Source: JAJAZB01 sp964244295
GTDB lineage: Bacteria; Bacteroidota; Bacteroidia; Cytophagales; Spirosomataceae
DNA: 64,000 bases
Reading direction: 5' to 3'
Assembly (NCBI GenBank): GCA_964244295.1
Contig: CAXTIG010000034.1
Span: forward strand, 1-64,000
Each line of letters begins with the position of its first letter. The stretch's first letter is position 1. The position numbers and the translations under genes were made by a program. This document shows positions 49,167-57,483 of the stretch, in pieces. The notes under the pieces are model-generated. The model saw nothing but the letters and a program-made list of their open reading frames with translations, did not search any database and was not told the DNA's origin.

Positions 49167-50870
49167 TTATAAATTTTTCCGCTTCATTTCTTTTACTGCG
49201 AAATCTACTGCCCGCGCCGTCAGGGCCATAAACGTAAGCGAGGGATTTTGGCAAGCGGAAGAAGGCATCGCCGCGCCGTCGGTGACAAACACGTTCCGGG
49301 CCGCGTGAAGTTGGTTGTGGGCGTTGAGCAGCGAGGTTTTCGAGTCGCGGCCCATACGGGCGGTACCCATTTCGTGAACGGAGAAGCCGAACACGTTTTC
49401 GTCGTCGTACTGCTTCACGTCTTTCACCCCGACCCGCTCCAGCATTTCCGCCGCTGATTCGCCCATGTCTTTCCGCATGGTCGCCTCGTTTTCGCGAAAA
49501 CGGGCGTCGATGCGGAGCGTGGGCAGGCCCCAGGCATCCCTTTTTTCCCGGTTCAACGAAACCTGATTGTCGAAATACGGCAGGCATTCGCCGTAGTTGC
49601 GGAGCGTCACGCGCCAGGGTCCGGGCTGGGTGGCGGTTTCTTTCCAATCAGTCCCGAAACCCGGTTCGGCGCTCATCCGTGACCAGTTTCCGCGCGCGGC
49701 CCCGCCGTAGGTCATAAACCCGCGCAGGTAATCGGTGCGGGCCGTTTCGGGCGAGCGGTTGCGGAAGCGCGGGATGATGCAATCCACCGGGCGGCGACCG
49801 GAGTAGTAGTCGTTCTCAAACCCTTCGACCAGTCCCGTAGCCCCCACGTTTTTCTGGTGGTCCATCAAGTAATGGCCCAGCACGCCCGAATCGTTACCGA
49901 AGCCGTTGGGAAAGCGGCCGTTCGCCGAGTGCATCAGCAGCCAGGTGGTGTTGAGCGTTCCGGCGTTGAGGAACAGCAATTTAGCAAAAAACTCCTGCGA
50001 CTGCTTCGTTTCGGCGTCAAGGACGCGGACGCCCGTGGCCCGCTGCGATTTTTCGTCGAATAAAATTTCCGTGGCGATGGAATGGGGCCGGAGGGTAAGC
50101 TTACCCGTTTTCATCGCGTCGGGAATCGTGGCCGATACGCTGCTGAAGTAGCCCCCGAACGGACAACCTCGCTCGCACAGACTACGGGCCTGACAAAGCC
50201 CCCGGCCCCGGTGCGGCACCGTCAGGTGGGCCACCCGCCCGATGCTCATGCGCCGGTCGGGGAAGGCGCTTTCGACCCGCCCCTTCATCCATTTTTCCAC
50301 GCAATTCATTTCAAACGGCGGTAAAAAATCGCTGTCAGGCAGTTGGGCCAAACTTTCTTTTTGCCCCGAAATTCCGACGTACCGCTCGACGTAGCCGTAC
50401 CAGGGCGCGAGGTCGGCGTAGCGGATGGGCCAGTCCACGCCGTGGCCGTCGCGGGCGTTGGCTTCGAAGTCGAGGTCGCTCCAGCGGTAGGTGTGCCGCC
50501 CCCAGAGCAGCGAGCGCCCGCCGGTTTGGTAGCCCCGAATCCACCAGAAGGGCTGGGCCTGGGTGTAGGGATGGTCGGTGTCTTTGGCGTAAAAGTGTTT
50601 GGTGGCTCCGCTGAAGGCGTAGTTTTTACACTGAATTTCGTAGTCGGTTCGATCCTGCGGCGTGTCCCGTCCGCCGTGCGGCACCTCCCAGGGTTTCCAC
50701 ATCGCCGTGGGATAATCCTTGACGTGTTCGACCAGCGGCCCACGTTCGAGCAGCAACACGCGCAGGCCCTTTTCGGTCAGTTCTTTCGCCGCCAGCCCGC
50801 CGGTCATGCCCGCCCCGACGACGATGGCGTCGAACGTATTTTGGGGGGTGGCGCGGAGGTTGAGTTGCAT
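49167..50870 (-). CDS. GMC-family FAD oxidoreductase with 3Fe-4S motif (copy 1)
   Basis: 567 residues. FAD-binding GxGxxG in AIVVGAGMTGGLAAKEL (residues 15-31). A Cys-x5-Cys-x3-Cys motif (C226, C232, C236 in GLCQARSLCERGCPFGG) matches the 3Fe-4S ligands known for bacterial FAD-glucose dehydrogenase. The C-terminal catalytic pair is in SVHEMGTARMGRD (His) and SACQNPSLTFMA (Asn). No signal peptide, so it would need a Tat-exported partner such as the subunit-3-like protein at 56695-57261. Expected to oxidise a sugar or glycoside and pass electrons to a cytochrome. One of three paralogues. Confidence 0.88.
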   Translation of the reverse strand: MQLNLRATPQNTFDAIVVGAGMTGGLAAKELTEKGLRVLLLERGPLVEHVKDYPTAMWKPWEVPHGGRDTPQDRTDYEIQCKNYAFSGATKHFYAKDTDHPYTQAQPFWWIRGYQTGGRSLLWGRHTYRWSDLDFEANARDGHGVDWPIRYADLAPWYGYVERYVGISGQKESLAQLPDSDFLPPFEMNCVEKWMKGRVESAFPDRRMSIGRVAHLTVPHRGRGLCQARSLCERGCPFGGYFSSVSATIPDAMKTGKLTLRPHSIATEILFDEKSQRATGVRVLDAETKQSQEFFAKLLFLNAGTLNTTWLLMHSANGRFPNGFGNDSGVLGHYLMDHQKNVGATGLVEGFENDYYSGRRPVDCIIPRFRNRSPETARTDYLRGFMTYGGAARGNWSRMSAEPGFGTDWKETATQPGPWRVTLRNYGECLPYFDNQVSLNREKRDAWGLPTLRIDARFRENEATMRKDMGESAAEMLERVGVKDVKQYDDENVFGFSVHEMGTARMGRDSKTSLLNAHNQLHAARNVFVTDGAAMPSSACQNPSLTFMALTARAVDFAVKEMKRKNL

Positions 50871-50893
50871 GGATTTCTGTTTTTATGGAGAAG

Positions 50894-50989
50894 AAAAGGG
50901 GTCACGCTGAGCGGAGTCGAAGCGCGGTGCGGTGGGCCAACGCTGACCAGCCGCACCGCGCTTCGACTCCGTTCAGCGTGACCCCTTTT
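50894..50989. repeat. Inverted repeat, GTCACGCTGAGCGGAGTCGA seed
   Basis: Arms 50894-50932 and 50951-50989 pair almost perfectly. The shared core equals that at 21625-21720 while the outer part differs. Confidence 0.8.
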
Positions 50990-51001
50990 GTTTCTTTTTG
51001 G

Positions 51002-52714
51002 TCAAATATTCTTCTTCTTCAACTCCTCCACCGCATGATTGGCCGCTCTCGCGGTGAGGGCCATGTAGGTGAGCGAGGGGTTTTGGCAGGCGGTAGAAAC
51101 CATGCTGGCGCCGTCGGTGACGAACACGTTTTTCACGGCGTGCATCTGATTCCAGGCGTTGAGCATCGAGGTTTTGGGGTCGCGGCCCATGCGGCAACCG
51201 CCCATTTCGTGGATGTCGAGGCCGGGGTTCTGGTGGTTGTCACGGGCGCGGACGTTTTTCAGGCCCGCCGCTTCGAGCATTTCCTGAATCTGCACGACGG
51301 CGTCCTGGCTCATCGCGTTCTCGTTTTCTTTCCACTCCACGTTCAGGCGCACAAGCGGCATTCCCCAGGTGTCTTTCTGCTCCTTGTCGAGGGTGATGGT
51401 GTTGTCTTCGTAGGGCAGCATTTCGCCCATCGCGTTCATGCTGAAGTTCCAGGGGCCGGGTTTGGCAATGGCTTCCTTGAATTCCGCTCCGAAGCCGGGT
51501 GTCCAGGCCCCGCCCGCCATCCCCCGCCCGGCTCCGCCGGAGTGCGAGTAGCCACGCAGGAAAGCGGTTTGCTTGTCGCTACCGAAGTTGCGGTAACGCG
51601 GGATGTACACCCCCGTGGGTCGCCGCCCGAAGTAATACTGGTCGTCGAACCCTTCCGCCGTGCCGCTACCGCTGACGCGGTAGTTGTGGGCCATCACGTA
51701 GTGACCCAGCACGCCGGAGTCGTTGCCGAGGCCGTTGGGGAAGCGGGAGCTGGTCGAGTTTTGCAGCACCAGGTTCGTGTTGACCGTGGCGGCGTTAACA
51801 AAGATGATTTTGGCGAAAAACTCGGTCATTTCCTTCGTCTTCGCGTCCACCACGCGCACGCCGGTTGCGCGATTTTTCTGTTCATCGAAAATAATCGAAT
51901 GCACGACGGAATCGGGCCGAAGCGTGAGCCGACCCGTGGCGCGGGCGGCGGGTAGCGTGGCCGCGTTGGTGCTGAAAGCCGCCCCGAACGGACAGCCCCG
52001 CGCGCACAAATTCCGGTACTGGCACGACCCCCGCCCGACGGCCTGCTGCTGCGGCCCGGCCTGCGAGAGGTTGGCCGTGCGGCTGATGATGAGGTGACGG
52101 CCGGGGTACTTGGCATCGAGCTGGCCTTTCATGTGCTTTTCCACGCAGTTCATTTCCATTGGCGGCAAAAACTCGCCGTCGGGTACCTGGGGCAAGCCGT
52201 CTTTATTTCCTGAAATGCCCGCGAATTTCTCGACGTAGCTATACCAGGGGGCGATGTCTTTGTAGCGAATCGGCCAGTCCACGGCGATGCCTTCGCGGGC
52301 GTTGGCCTCGAAATCATGCTCGCCCCAGCGCTGCGTCCAGCGCGCCCAGAGCAGGGATTTGCCGCCGACCTGGTAGCCACGAATCCAGTCGAAGGGTTTG
52401 TCCTGGATGTAGGGATGGTCCTGGTCTTTGACGAAAAAATGCTGGGTGTTTTCCTCGAAGGCGTAGCAGCGACTCACCACCGGATTCGCTTCCCGGATTT
52501 CCGCCGAAAGCCGCCCCCGGTGGGGCATTTCCCAGGGTTTGAGCATGGTCGTCGGGTAGTCGGTCACGTGTTCGACCATCCGGCCCCGCTCCAGGGCCAG
52601 CACCTTAAGGCCCTTCTGGGTGAGTTCTTTCATGGCCCAGCCGCCCGAAATGCCCGTGCCGATGACGATGGCGTCGTAGGTGTTCTGGGCGGCGGCTTTG
52701 AGGTTGAGGTTCAT
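51002..52714 (-). CDS. GMC-family FAD oxidoreductase with 3Fe-4S motif (copy 2)
   Basis: 570 residues, clear paralogue of its neighbours. FAD site AIVIGTGISGGWAMKEL, cysteines 231, 237 and 241 in GSCQYRNLCARGCPFGAAF, catalytic DIHEMGGCRMGRD and STACQNPSLTYMAL. It differs at that site by GGC instead of GTA before RMGRD. No signal sequence. Separated from copy 1 by an inverted repeat, so probably transcribed separately. Divergent from the broken toxin gene at 52740. Confidence 0.88.
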   Translation of the reverse strand: MNLNLKAAAQNTYDAIVIGTGISGGWAMKELTQKGLKVLALERGRMVEHVTDYPTTMLKPWEMPHRGRLSAEIREANPVVSRCYAFEENTQHFFVKDQDHPYIQDKPFDWIRGYQVGGKSLLWARWTQRWGEHDFEANAREGIAVDWPIRYKDIAPWYSYVEKFAGISGNKDGLPQVPDGEFLPPMEMNCVEKHMKGQLDAKYPGRHLIISRTANLSQAGPQQQAVGRGSCQYRNLCARGCPFGAAFSTNAATLPAARATGRLTLRPDSVVHSIIFDEQKNRATGVRVVDAKTKEMTEFFAKIIFVNAATVNTNLVLQNSTSSRFPNGLGNDSGVLGHYVMAHNYRVSGSGTAEGFDDQYYFGRRPTGVYIPRYRNFGSDKQTAFLRGYSHSGGAGRGMAGGAWTPGFGAEFKEAIAKPGPWNFSMNAMGEMLPYEDNTITLDKEQKDTWGMPLVRLNVEWKENENAMSQDAVVQIQEMLEAAGLKNVRARDNHQNPGLDIHEMGGCRMGRDPKTSMLNAWNQMHAVKNVFVTDGASMVSTACQNPSLTYMALTARAANHAVEELKKKNI

Positions 52715-52739
52715 GGGGTGGAAAATTTAATTAGCTTTG

Positions 52740-52950
52740 AACAACCCGATACCCGGATGTTCGACCCGGCTCGAAGGTGAAGTCATTCGGGAATACAACG
52801 ATGACAAACCATTTCCGAGCGCCTTATTTTTAGTTTACAAAGACCGCCTCCTGCACGTTGTCGCCGCTTTTGATGCTGAAAATTGTTCAGATACCCTACG
52901 AACCATCGCCGGATGTGTTGTAGCCAGATTTTAAAACCCGAAAATCATGA
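52740..52950 (+). pseudogene. Broken DUF4258-type toxin gene
   Basis: The first part reads LEGEVIREYNDDKPFPSALF then LVYKDRLLHVVAAFDAEN, characteristic of DUF4258 toxin-like proteins. Sense is then lost: in another frame the expected end follows (IVQIPYEPSPDVL, then PDFKTRKS and TGA at 52948-52950), with a TAG inside it where Trp is usual. So there is at least one frameshift plus one in-frame stop, and the N-terminal ~25 residues are missing. The terminal TGA overlaps the ATG of the following antitoxin gene in the classic ATGA arrangement, confirming the original pair. Confidence 0.7.
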
Positions 52951-53174
52951 ACTCCCGTCCCTGCCACCTTTGCGGGAATACCCATTTTGAACCGGGCCAA
53001 ACCACGTACAGTGCCGATTTGGGCTTCACGCTGGTGGTGGTTCGGAATGTTCCCGCCCGGATTTGCACCCAGTGCGGCGAGGAGTGGATTGCCCCCGCTA
53101 CGGCCCGTCAACTGGAAGAAATTACCGAAGAAGCCCGCCGGAAAAACCATCAGGTGGAAGTGGTGGCGTTTTGA
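52947..53174 (+). CDS. YgiT-type zinc-finger antitoxin (MqsA N-domain-like)
   Basis: 75 residues. Zinc ligands CHLCGN (Cys6, Cys9) and CTQCGEEW (about Cys40, Cys43). Between them lies VVRNVPARI. The C-terminal helix region LEEITEEARRKNHQVEVVAF is typical. YgiT-type antitoxins pair with upstream DUF4258 toxins; here the toxin is broken (52740-52950) but the antitoxin is intact. It may persist as a solitary regulator or as protection against the same toxin from elsewhere. Confidence 0.85.
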   Translation: MNSRPCHLCGNTHFEPGQTTYSADLGFTLVVVRNVPARICTQCGEEWIAPATARQLEEITEEARRKNHQVEVVAF

Positions 53175-53188
53175 GTGGCCCGGTGAAC

Positions 53189-53482
53189 TTATAATTTCAG
53201 CTTGTCGGGGTCCTGCCGGGTATCGAAAACGGCCCGGATGTAAACGGTATCGTTCTCGAACCGATAGATAATTTTGTAATAACCCGAAACCAAAAAGCGG
53301 TGCTGTTGGCGGGCGTTCGAGGGGTGAACCGGCCCAGCCAGTGGAAACGTTTTCAGCAACTCTGCTTTCTCAAAAATTGCGTCAACCACGTTGACAGCCT
53401 GGTCGGCTCCACCGAGAAATTCCTCAATGGCCAACAAGTCATCCATGGCGGGATTCGTCCAGTCAATTTTACTGTTCGCCAC
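53189..53482 (-). CDS. ParE/RelE-family toxin
   Basis: 97 residues if the GTG at 53482 (MANSKIDWTNPAMDDLLAIE) is used, overlapping the antitoxin 3' end by 14 bases. A TTG further up (53509) gives 106 residues. Family features: the first helix with AMDDLLAIEEFLGG, LLKTFPLAGP with basic RQQHRFLVSGYYKIIYRF, then YIRAVFDTRQDPDKLKL. This ParE-type fold either poisons gyrase or cleaves mRNA. Second gene of a minus-strand toxin-antitoxin pair. Confidence 0.85.
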   Translation of the reverse strand: MANSKIDWTNPAMDDLLAIEEFLGGADQAVNVVDAIFEKAELLKTFPLAGPVHPSNARQQHRFLVSGYYKIIYRFENDTVYIRAVFDTRQDPDKLKL

Positions 53483-53732
53483 GGTTACGTCGGGCTTCGA
53501 AGTACGCAACGACTTCTTCGTGACTCTTCACATGTCCGGCACGTTGGGCATCTTCCGAACGGTTCAACTTCTCAGCCAGTTCTTCGTGCGTGAATTTTCG
53601 CAACGGACCTTTCGCTCGTTCAGCCCGCTCGCGTTGCAACACGTCGCTTAGTTTGGCGATAATGGCCTCGTCGGTCACGCGCATGAACTCTTCGAGAAAC
53701 CGGAGTTTTTGCGCTTGCATTTGTTCGGTCAT
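53469..53732 (-). CDS. Antitoxin partner of the ParE/RelE toxin
   Basis: 87 residues, MTEQMQAQKLRFLEEFMRVT, helical, charged, with a C-terminal toxin-binding tail KSHEEVVAYFEARRNRGEQ. It precedes and overlaps the toxin gene, the standard order. The DNA-binding fold is not obvious to me; it might be a short helix-rich antitoxin of the ParD or addiction-module type. Confidence 0.75.
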   Translation of the reverse strand: MTEQMQAQKLRFLEEFMRVTDEAIIAKLSDVLQRERAERAKGPLRKFTHEELAEKLNRSEDAQRAGHVKSHEEVVAYFEARRNRGEQ

Positions 53733-53769
53733 GGCTTTGTCGGTTTTGCAACCAAAGATAACTCAGATT

Positions 53770-54768
53770 TTACCAGGTTGCCCCCCTCGTCTTCGTCTTC
53801 ACCCGGCACAGGTGCATGTCGGCGGTGAGGTACAGCCAGCCGTCGGGGCCGAAGGCGCAGTTGGCGGTGGCTTCGCCCGTGTCGATGCGGCCCAGGAGTT
53901 TCCCAGCGGGCGAAACCACCAGTACGCCGCCCGGCCCGGTGGCGAAGAGGTTGCCCTGGGCATCGACTTTCAGGCCGTCGGGTAAGCCTTTCAGGCCCTG
54001 CTTCACGAGCGGGGTGGCGTCGAACAGAATGCGGCCTTTACTCAACGAGCCATTCGCGTTTACGGAATAGGCCATGAGGTAGGCTTCTGCGTCGAAGGAC
54101 TGGGCTACGTAGAGCGTTTTTTCGTCGGGTGAAAACGCGAGGCCGTTGGGGCGTTTCAAGTCGGCAATGAGTTGCGTTACCTGGCCGCCGGGGGCAATGC
54201 GGTACACGCCGAACTGCTGAATTTCGCGGGTCGGATCTTTCTCTTTCTGGGGCAATCCGTAAGGCGGGTCGGTGAAGTAGTACGCGCCGGAGGAATGCTG
54301 CACCACGTCGTTGGGCGAGTTGAAGCGCTTGCCCTCCCAGTGTGCGGCCAGCGTGACTTTCCCGCCCCCGCTGAGGGGCATGGTCGAAATCCGCCGGTCG
54401 CCGTGTTCGGCTAGGACGAGTTCGCCCTGGCGGTTGAGGGTCAGGCCGTTGCTGCCGGGTTCGTTGCCGTAGGCTCCGCGCCCGGTAAAGCCCGACGGTT
54501 TCAAAAATTCGCTGAGGCCCTCACCCTCTTTCCAGCGGTACACCGTGTTTTTTGGAACATCGGAAAACAGCAGGTATCCGCCCGCTTTCACCCACACCGG
54601 CCCTTCGCTCCACTCGAAATCCGAGGCCAGCACGTCGATTTTGGCGTTGGGGTCCACCAGTGCATCCATCGCCGGGTCGAGGCGAATGAGTTGGCCGATG
54701 GTTTTGGTTTGGGAAACCGCAGAAGACAGTCCCACCCAAACCATTGCAAGCGAAAACAGGGTTTTCAT
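53770..54768 (-). CDS. SMP-30/gluconolactonase-family protein, exported
   Basis: 332 residues from the ATG at 54768 (MKTLFSLAMVWVGLSSAVSQ), Sec signal. Six-bladed propeller family: FEWSEGPVWVKAGGYLLFSD (metal-ligand Glu), YGNEPGSNGLTLNRQGELV, FNSPNDVVQHSSGAYYFTDP and KRPNGLAFSPDEKTLYVA, with calcium-binding Glu/Asn/Asp at usual places. It hydrolyses sugar lactones, the product expected from sugar-1-dehydrogenase chemistry. It is separated from GMC copy 3 by a terminator but functionally fits it. Confidence 0.85.
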   Translation of the reverse strand: MKTLFSLAMVWVGLSSAVSQTKTIGQLIRLDPAMDALVDPNAKIDVLASDFEWSEGPVWVKAGGYLLFSDVPKNTVYRWKEGEGLSEFLKPSGFTGRGAYGNEPGSNGLTLNRQGELVLAEHGDRRISTMPLSGGGKVTLAAHWEGKRFNSPNDVVQHSSGAYYFTDPPYGLPQKEKDPTREIQQFGVYRIAPGGQVTQLIADLKRPNGLAFSPDEKTLYVAQSFDAEAYLMAYSVNANGSLSKGRILFDATPLVKQGLKGLPDGLKVDAQGNLFATGPGGVLVVSPAGKLLGRIDTGEATANCAFGPDGWLYLTADMHLCRVKTKTRGATW

Positions 54769-54795
54769 AGCATTTCGAGGCAAGTTAAAATTCAG

Positions 54796-54833
54796 AAAAA
54801 GAGCGTTAGTTGTTGCCAACCAACGCTCTTTTG
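54796..54833. terminator. Rho-independent terminator
   Basis: A-run, AGAGCGTTAGTTG, TTGC loop, CAACCAACGCTCT, T-run; between GMC copy 3 and the lactonase gene on the minus strand. Confidence 0.8.
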
Positions 54834-54868
54834 CGGGAAACAAACTCCGTCCAGAGGACGGAGCCACC

Positions 54869-56581
54869 TTACAAATTCCGCTTCTTCAACTCCTTCACCG
54901 CGAAATCCGCCGCCCGGGCCGTCAGGGCCATGTAGGTGAGCGAGGGGTTTACGCAGGAGGCCGAGGTCATGGCCGCGCCGTCGGTAACGAACACGTTTTT
55001 CGCTTCCCAAACCTGGTTGTTGCCGTTGAGGATGCTGGTTTTCGGGTCGCGGCCCATCCGGGCGGTGCCCATTTCGTGGATGGCCATGCCGAGGTAGGAC
55101 ACATTGTCGTAGGCCCGCACATTTTTCAGACCGGCGGCGGTGAGCATTTCGGCGGCGTCGTTCATCATGTCCACGCGCATTTTCTTCTCATTTTCCTTCA
55201 GTTCCGCGTCGAAGGTGAGCGTGGGCTGGCCCCACTTATCGAGCACCTGCTTGTTGAGGTACAGGCGGTTGTCGTGGTACGGCAGGGTTTCACCGAAACC
55301 GCCCAGGCCCATCGACCAGGGACCGGGTTTCATGGCCTTATCTTTCAACTCGGCCCCGAAGCCCATTTCGGCCACCAACCGCTGCCAGCCCGCCCGGCTG
55401 CCGCCGCCCTGGTAGCCGAAGCCCCGCAGGTAATCGCGCTTGTCGCTGCCGATGTTGCGGTAGCGCGGTACGTAAATGCCGTTGGCCCGGCGCCCGAAGA
55501 AATACTGGTCGTCGTGTCCTTCGAGGGTACCACTGGCCCCGAGGCGGAAGTGGTGGTCCATCAGGTACCGGCCCAGGATGTCGTTGTCGTTGCCTAATCC
55601 GTTGGGGAAACGGTTCGACATGGAGTTCAGCAAAATCCAGGTGCTGCTCATGGCCGAGGCGCACACGAACACGATTTTGGCGTAGTATTCGGTCATCTGG
55701 CTCGTGTTGGAATCGATGACTTTCACGCCGGTGGCCTTTTTCGTGTTTTCGTCGTAGGTAATCGAACTGACGATGGAATCGGGCTTGAGCGTGAGCCGCT
55801 TGGTTTTCACGGCGGCAGGCAGCGTGGCCGACTGGGTGCTGAAGTACGCTCCGTACGGACAGCCCCGGCTGCACAAATTGCGGTACTGGCAGTCGCCCCG
55901 GCCCACGTCGGTCTGGGGCTTGGCGGCTTTCGAGAGGTTGGCTACGCGGCCCATCGTCATGATCCGACCGGGAAATTTCTCGGCGATGGAATTTTTCACC
56001 ACGGTTTCGGCGCAATTGTACTCCATTGGGGGCAAAAACTCGCCGTCGGGCAGTTGCGCCAGGCCGAGTTTTTCACCCGAAATGCCCGCGAATTTCTCGA
56101 CGTAGCTGTACCAGGGGGCGATGTCTTTGTAACGAATGGGCCAGTCGACGGCGATGCCTTCTTTGGCATTGGCCTCGAAGTCGAGGTCCCCGAGGCGGTA
56201 GCTTTGCCGCCCCCACATGATGGATTTCCCACCGACGATGTTGGGCCGGTACCAGTCGAAACGCTTCACCTCGGAGTACGGTGCTTTTTCGTCGTCGAAC
56301 CAATAGCTGGCATTCGACTCGCCGTAGGGATAATCGCGGCTCAGGAAGGGGTGCGTTTTGCGCTGTTCTTCGGTAATCCGGCCCCCGTACTTAAATTCCC
56401 AGGGGTGTTTCATGGCCGACTCGTAGCCCGCCACGTGTTCGAGGGCGTGGCCGCGTTCCAGCATGAGCACTTTCAGGCCCTTCTCGGTTAGTTCTTTGGC
56501 GGCCCAGCCTCCCGCAACGCCCGATCCGATCACGATGGCGTCGTAGGTATTTTCTGCTTTAGCTCGAAGATTGAGGTTCAT
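54869..56581 (-). CDS. GMC-family FAD oxidoreductase with 3Fe-4S motif (copy 3)
   Basis: 570 residues. FAD site AIVIGSGVAGGWAAKEL (15-31), Cys231, 237 and 241 in GDCQYRNLCSRGCPYGAYF, catalytic AIHEMGTARMGRD and ASCVNPSLTYMAL. It follows 114 bp after the subunit-3-like gene, so this copy is the likely primary partner of that Tat protein. Oxidises a sugar, perhaps at C1 (with the lactonase downstream) or C3; sequence alone does not decide. Confidence 0.9.
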   Translation of the reverse strand: MNLNLRAKAENTYDAIVIGSGVAGGWAAKELTEKGLKVLMLERGHALEHVAGYESAMKHPWEFKYGGRITEEQRKTHPFLSRDYPYGESNASYWFDDEKAPYSEVKRFDWYRPNIVGGKSIMWGRQSYRLGDLDFEANAKEGIAVDWPIRYKDIAPWYSYVEKFAGISGEKLGLAQLPDGEFLPPMEYNCAETVVKNSIAEKFPGRIMTMGRVANLSKAAKPQTDVGRGDCQYRNLCSRGCPYGAYFSTQSATLPAAVKTKRLTLKPDSIVSSITYDENTKKATGVKVIDSNTSQMTEYYAKIVFVCASAMSSTWILLNSMSNRFPNGLGNDNDILGRYLMDHHFRLGASGTLEGHDDQYFFGRRANGIYVPRYRNIGSDKRDYLRGFGYQGGGSRAGWQRLVAEMGFGAELKDKAMKPGPWSMGLGGFGETLPYHDNRLYLNKQVLDKWGQPTLTFDAELKENEKKMRVDMMNDAAEMLTAAGLKNVRAYDNVSYLGMAIHEMGTARMGRDPKTSILNGNNQVWEAKNVFVTDGAAMTSASCVNPSLTYMALTARAADFAVKELKKRNL

Positions 56582-56588
56582 CTTTTTA

Positions 56589-56698
56589 GTGGATAGAGGA
56601 CAGTGGACAGAGGATAGATTTTCTTGAGAAAGCAGAGTCAGGGAAAAGTTGATTGACTTTTCTATCCTCTCTACTCTCTCCTCTATTCTCTACACTAC
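56589..56698. repeat. Imperfect inverted repeat between subunit-3 and GMC copy 3
   Basis: AGTGGATAGAGGACAG with AGAGGATAG (left) pairs imperfectly with CTATCCTCT and CTCCTCTATTCTCTACACT (right). It overlaps the stop codon of the subunit-3-like gene. Confidence 0.5.
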
Positions 56699-57261
56699 GT
56701 TGCCCAAGCGCGCTGGCCGGGTTTGAGGGGAATACAGCCTTCGTACTTGCCGGGCACCCACTGGTAATCGAGCACTTTGGTGCAGCCAGCTTCGGAAGTG
56801 AAGAAGCCGAAGAGGGTCAGTTCTTTGGCCGTCATGAAAAAGGGCGTTTCCTTCACGCCCGCCTTGCGGTCGGCGTAGGCGTTTCCTTCTTCCATTTTCA
56901 GCAGGGCGATGCGTTGTTCCGGCTGAGCCTGGGCGAAGGGTTTGCCAAACAGCGTTTTGCTTTCGCGGTCCACGCGTTCCATGCCGACCATGAAGCGGTC
57001 CTGGTACTCTTTCGGGTAGCAGTCGGCGAGGAGCGTCATGATGAATTTTTCCACCTGGGCGTCCTTCGCACCGGGGGTATTGGTGGCCGGAATGATCGTT
57101 TCGCAGATCTCGGCCAGCAGGCTCTCTTGTTCGGCGGTGAACTTGAGAATCGGAGCGCCGGCGGGGCGGGCGGGGGCATCGGTCAGGGCCGCCAGGGTGG
57201 GGGCCGAAATCAGGCCACCCATCATCACCGCCACCATCTGAAGGGCATCTCTACGGTTCAT
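56695..57261 (-). CDS. Gluconate 2-dehydrogenase subunit-3-like Tat protein
   Basis: 188 residues. A twin-arginine-type signal, MNRRDALQMVAVMMGGLISA. The mature domain shows LLAEICETIIPATNTPGAKD, VEKFIMTLLADCYPKEYQDR and MTAKELTLFGFFTSEAGC, hallmarks of the family. In known gluconate and sugar dehydrogenases this small subunit carries the Tat signal and takes the FAD subunit along into the periplasm. Only one such gene accompanies three GMC genes here. Confidence 0.88.
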   Translation of the reverse strand: MNRRDALQMVAVMMGGLISAPTLAALTDAPARPAGAPILKFTAEQESLLAEICETIIPATNTPGAKDAQVEKFIMTLLADCYPKEYQDRFMVGMERVDRESKTLFGKPFAQAQPEQRIALLKMEEGNAYADRKAGVKETPFFMTAKELTLFGFFTSEAGCTKVLDYQWVPGKYEGCIPLKPGQRAWAT

Positions 57262-57398
57262 GGAGGTTGCTCGTGGTTAAGTCAAAAAAAAGAGAAACTC
57301 ATTAGTAAAAAACGGATTGAAAGTTACGGCGGTACCGGGGGAGGACAAAATTTTAGGGGAAAAAGATAAGGCTGGCCTTATCGGCACCTTCCCGACCC

Positions 57399-57465
57399 CG
57401 TCATTGCGAGCGGAGGTGTCCACCCCTCGCTTCGCTCGTTCTGGACACCTCCGCTCGCAATGACG
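57399..57465. repeat. Inverted repeat, GTCATTGCGAGCGGAGG seed
   Basis: CGTCATTGCGAGCGGAGGTG (57399 on) pairs perfectly with the arm ending CCTCCGCTCGCAATGACG at 57465 across a 20-base loop. Confidence 0.85.
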
Positions 57466-57483
57466 CGCACAGAGAGGCTTTTT

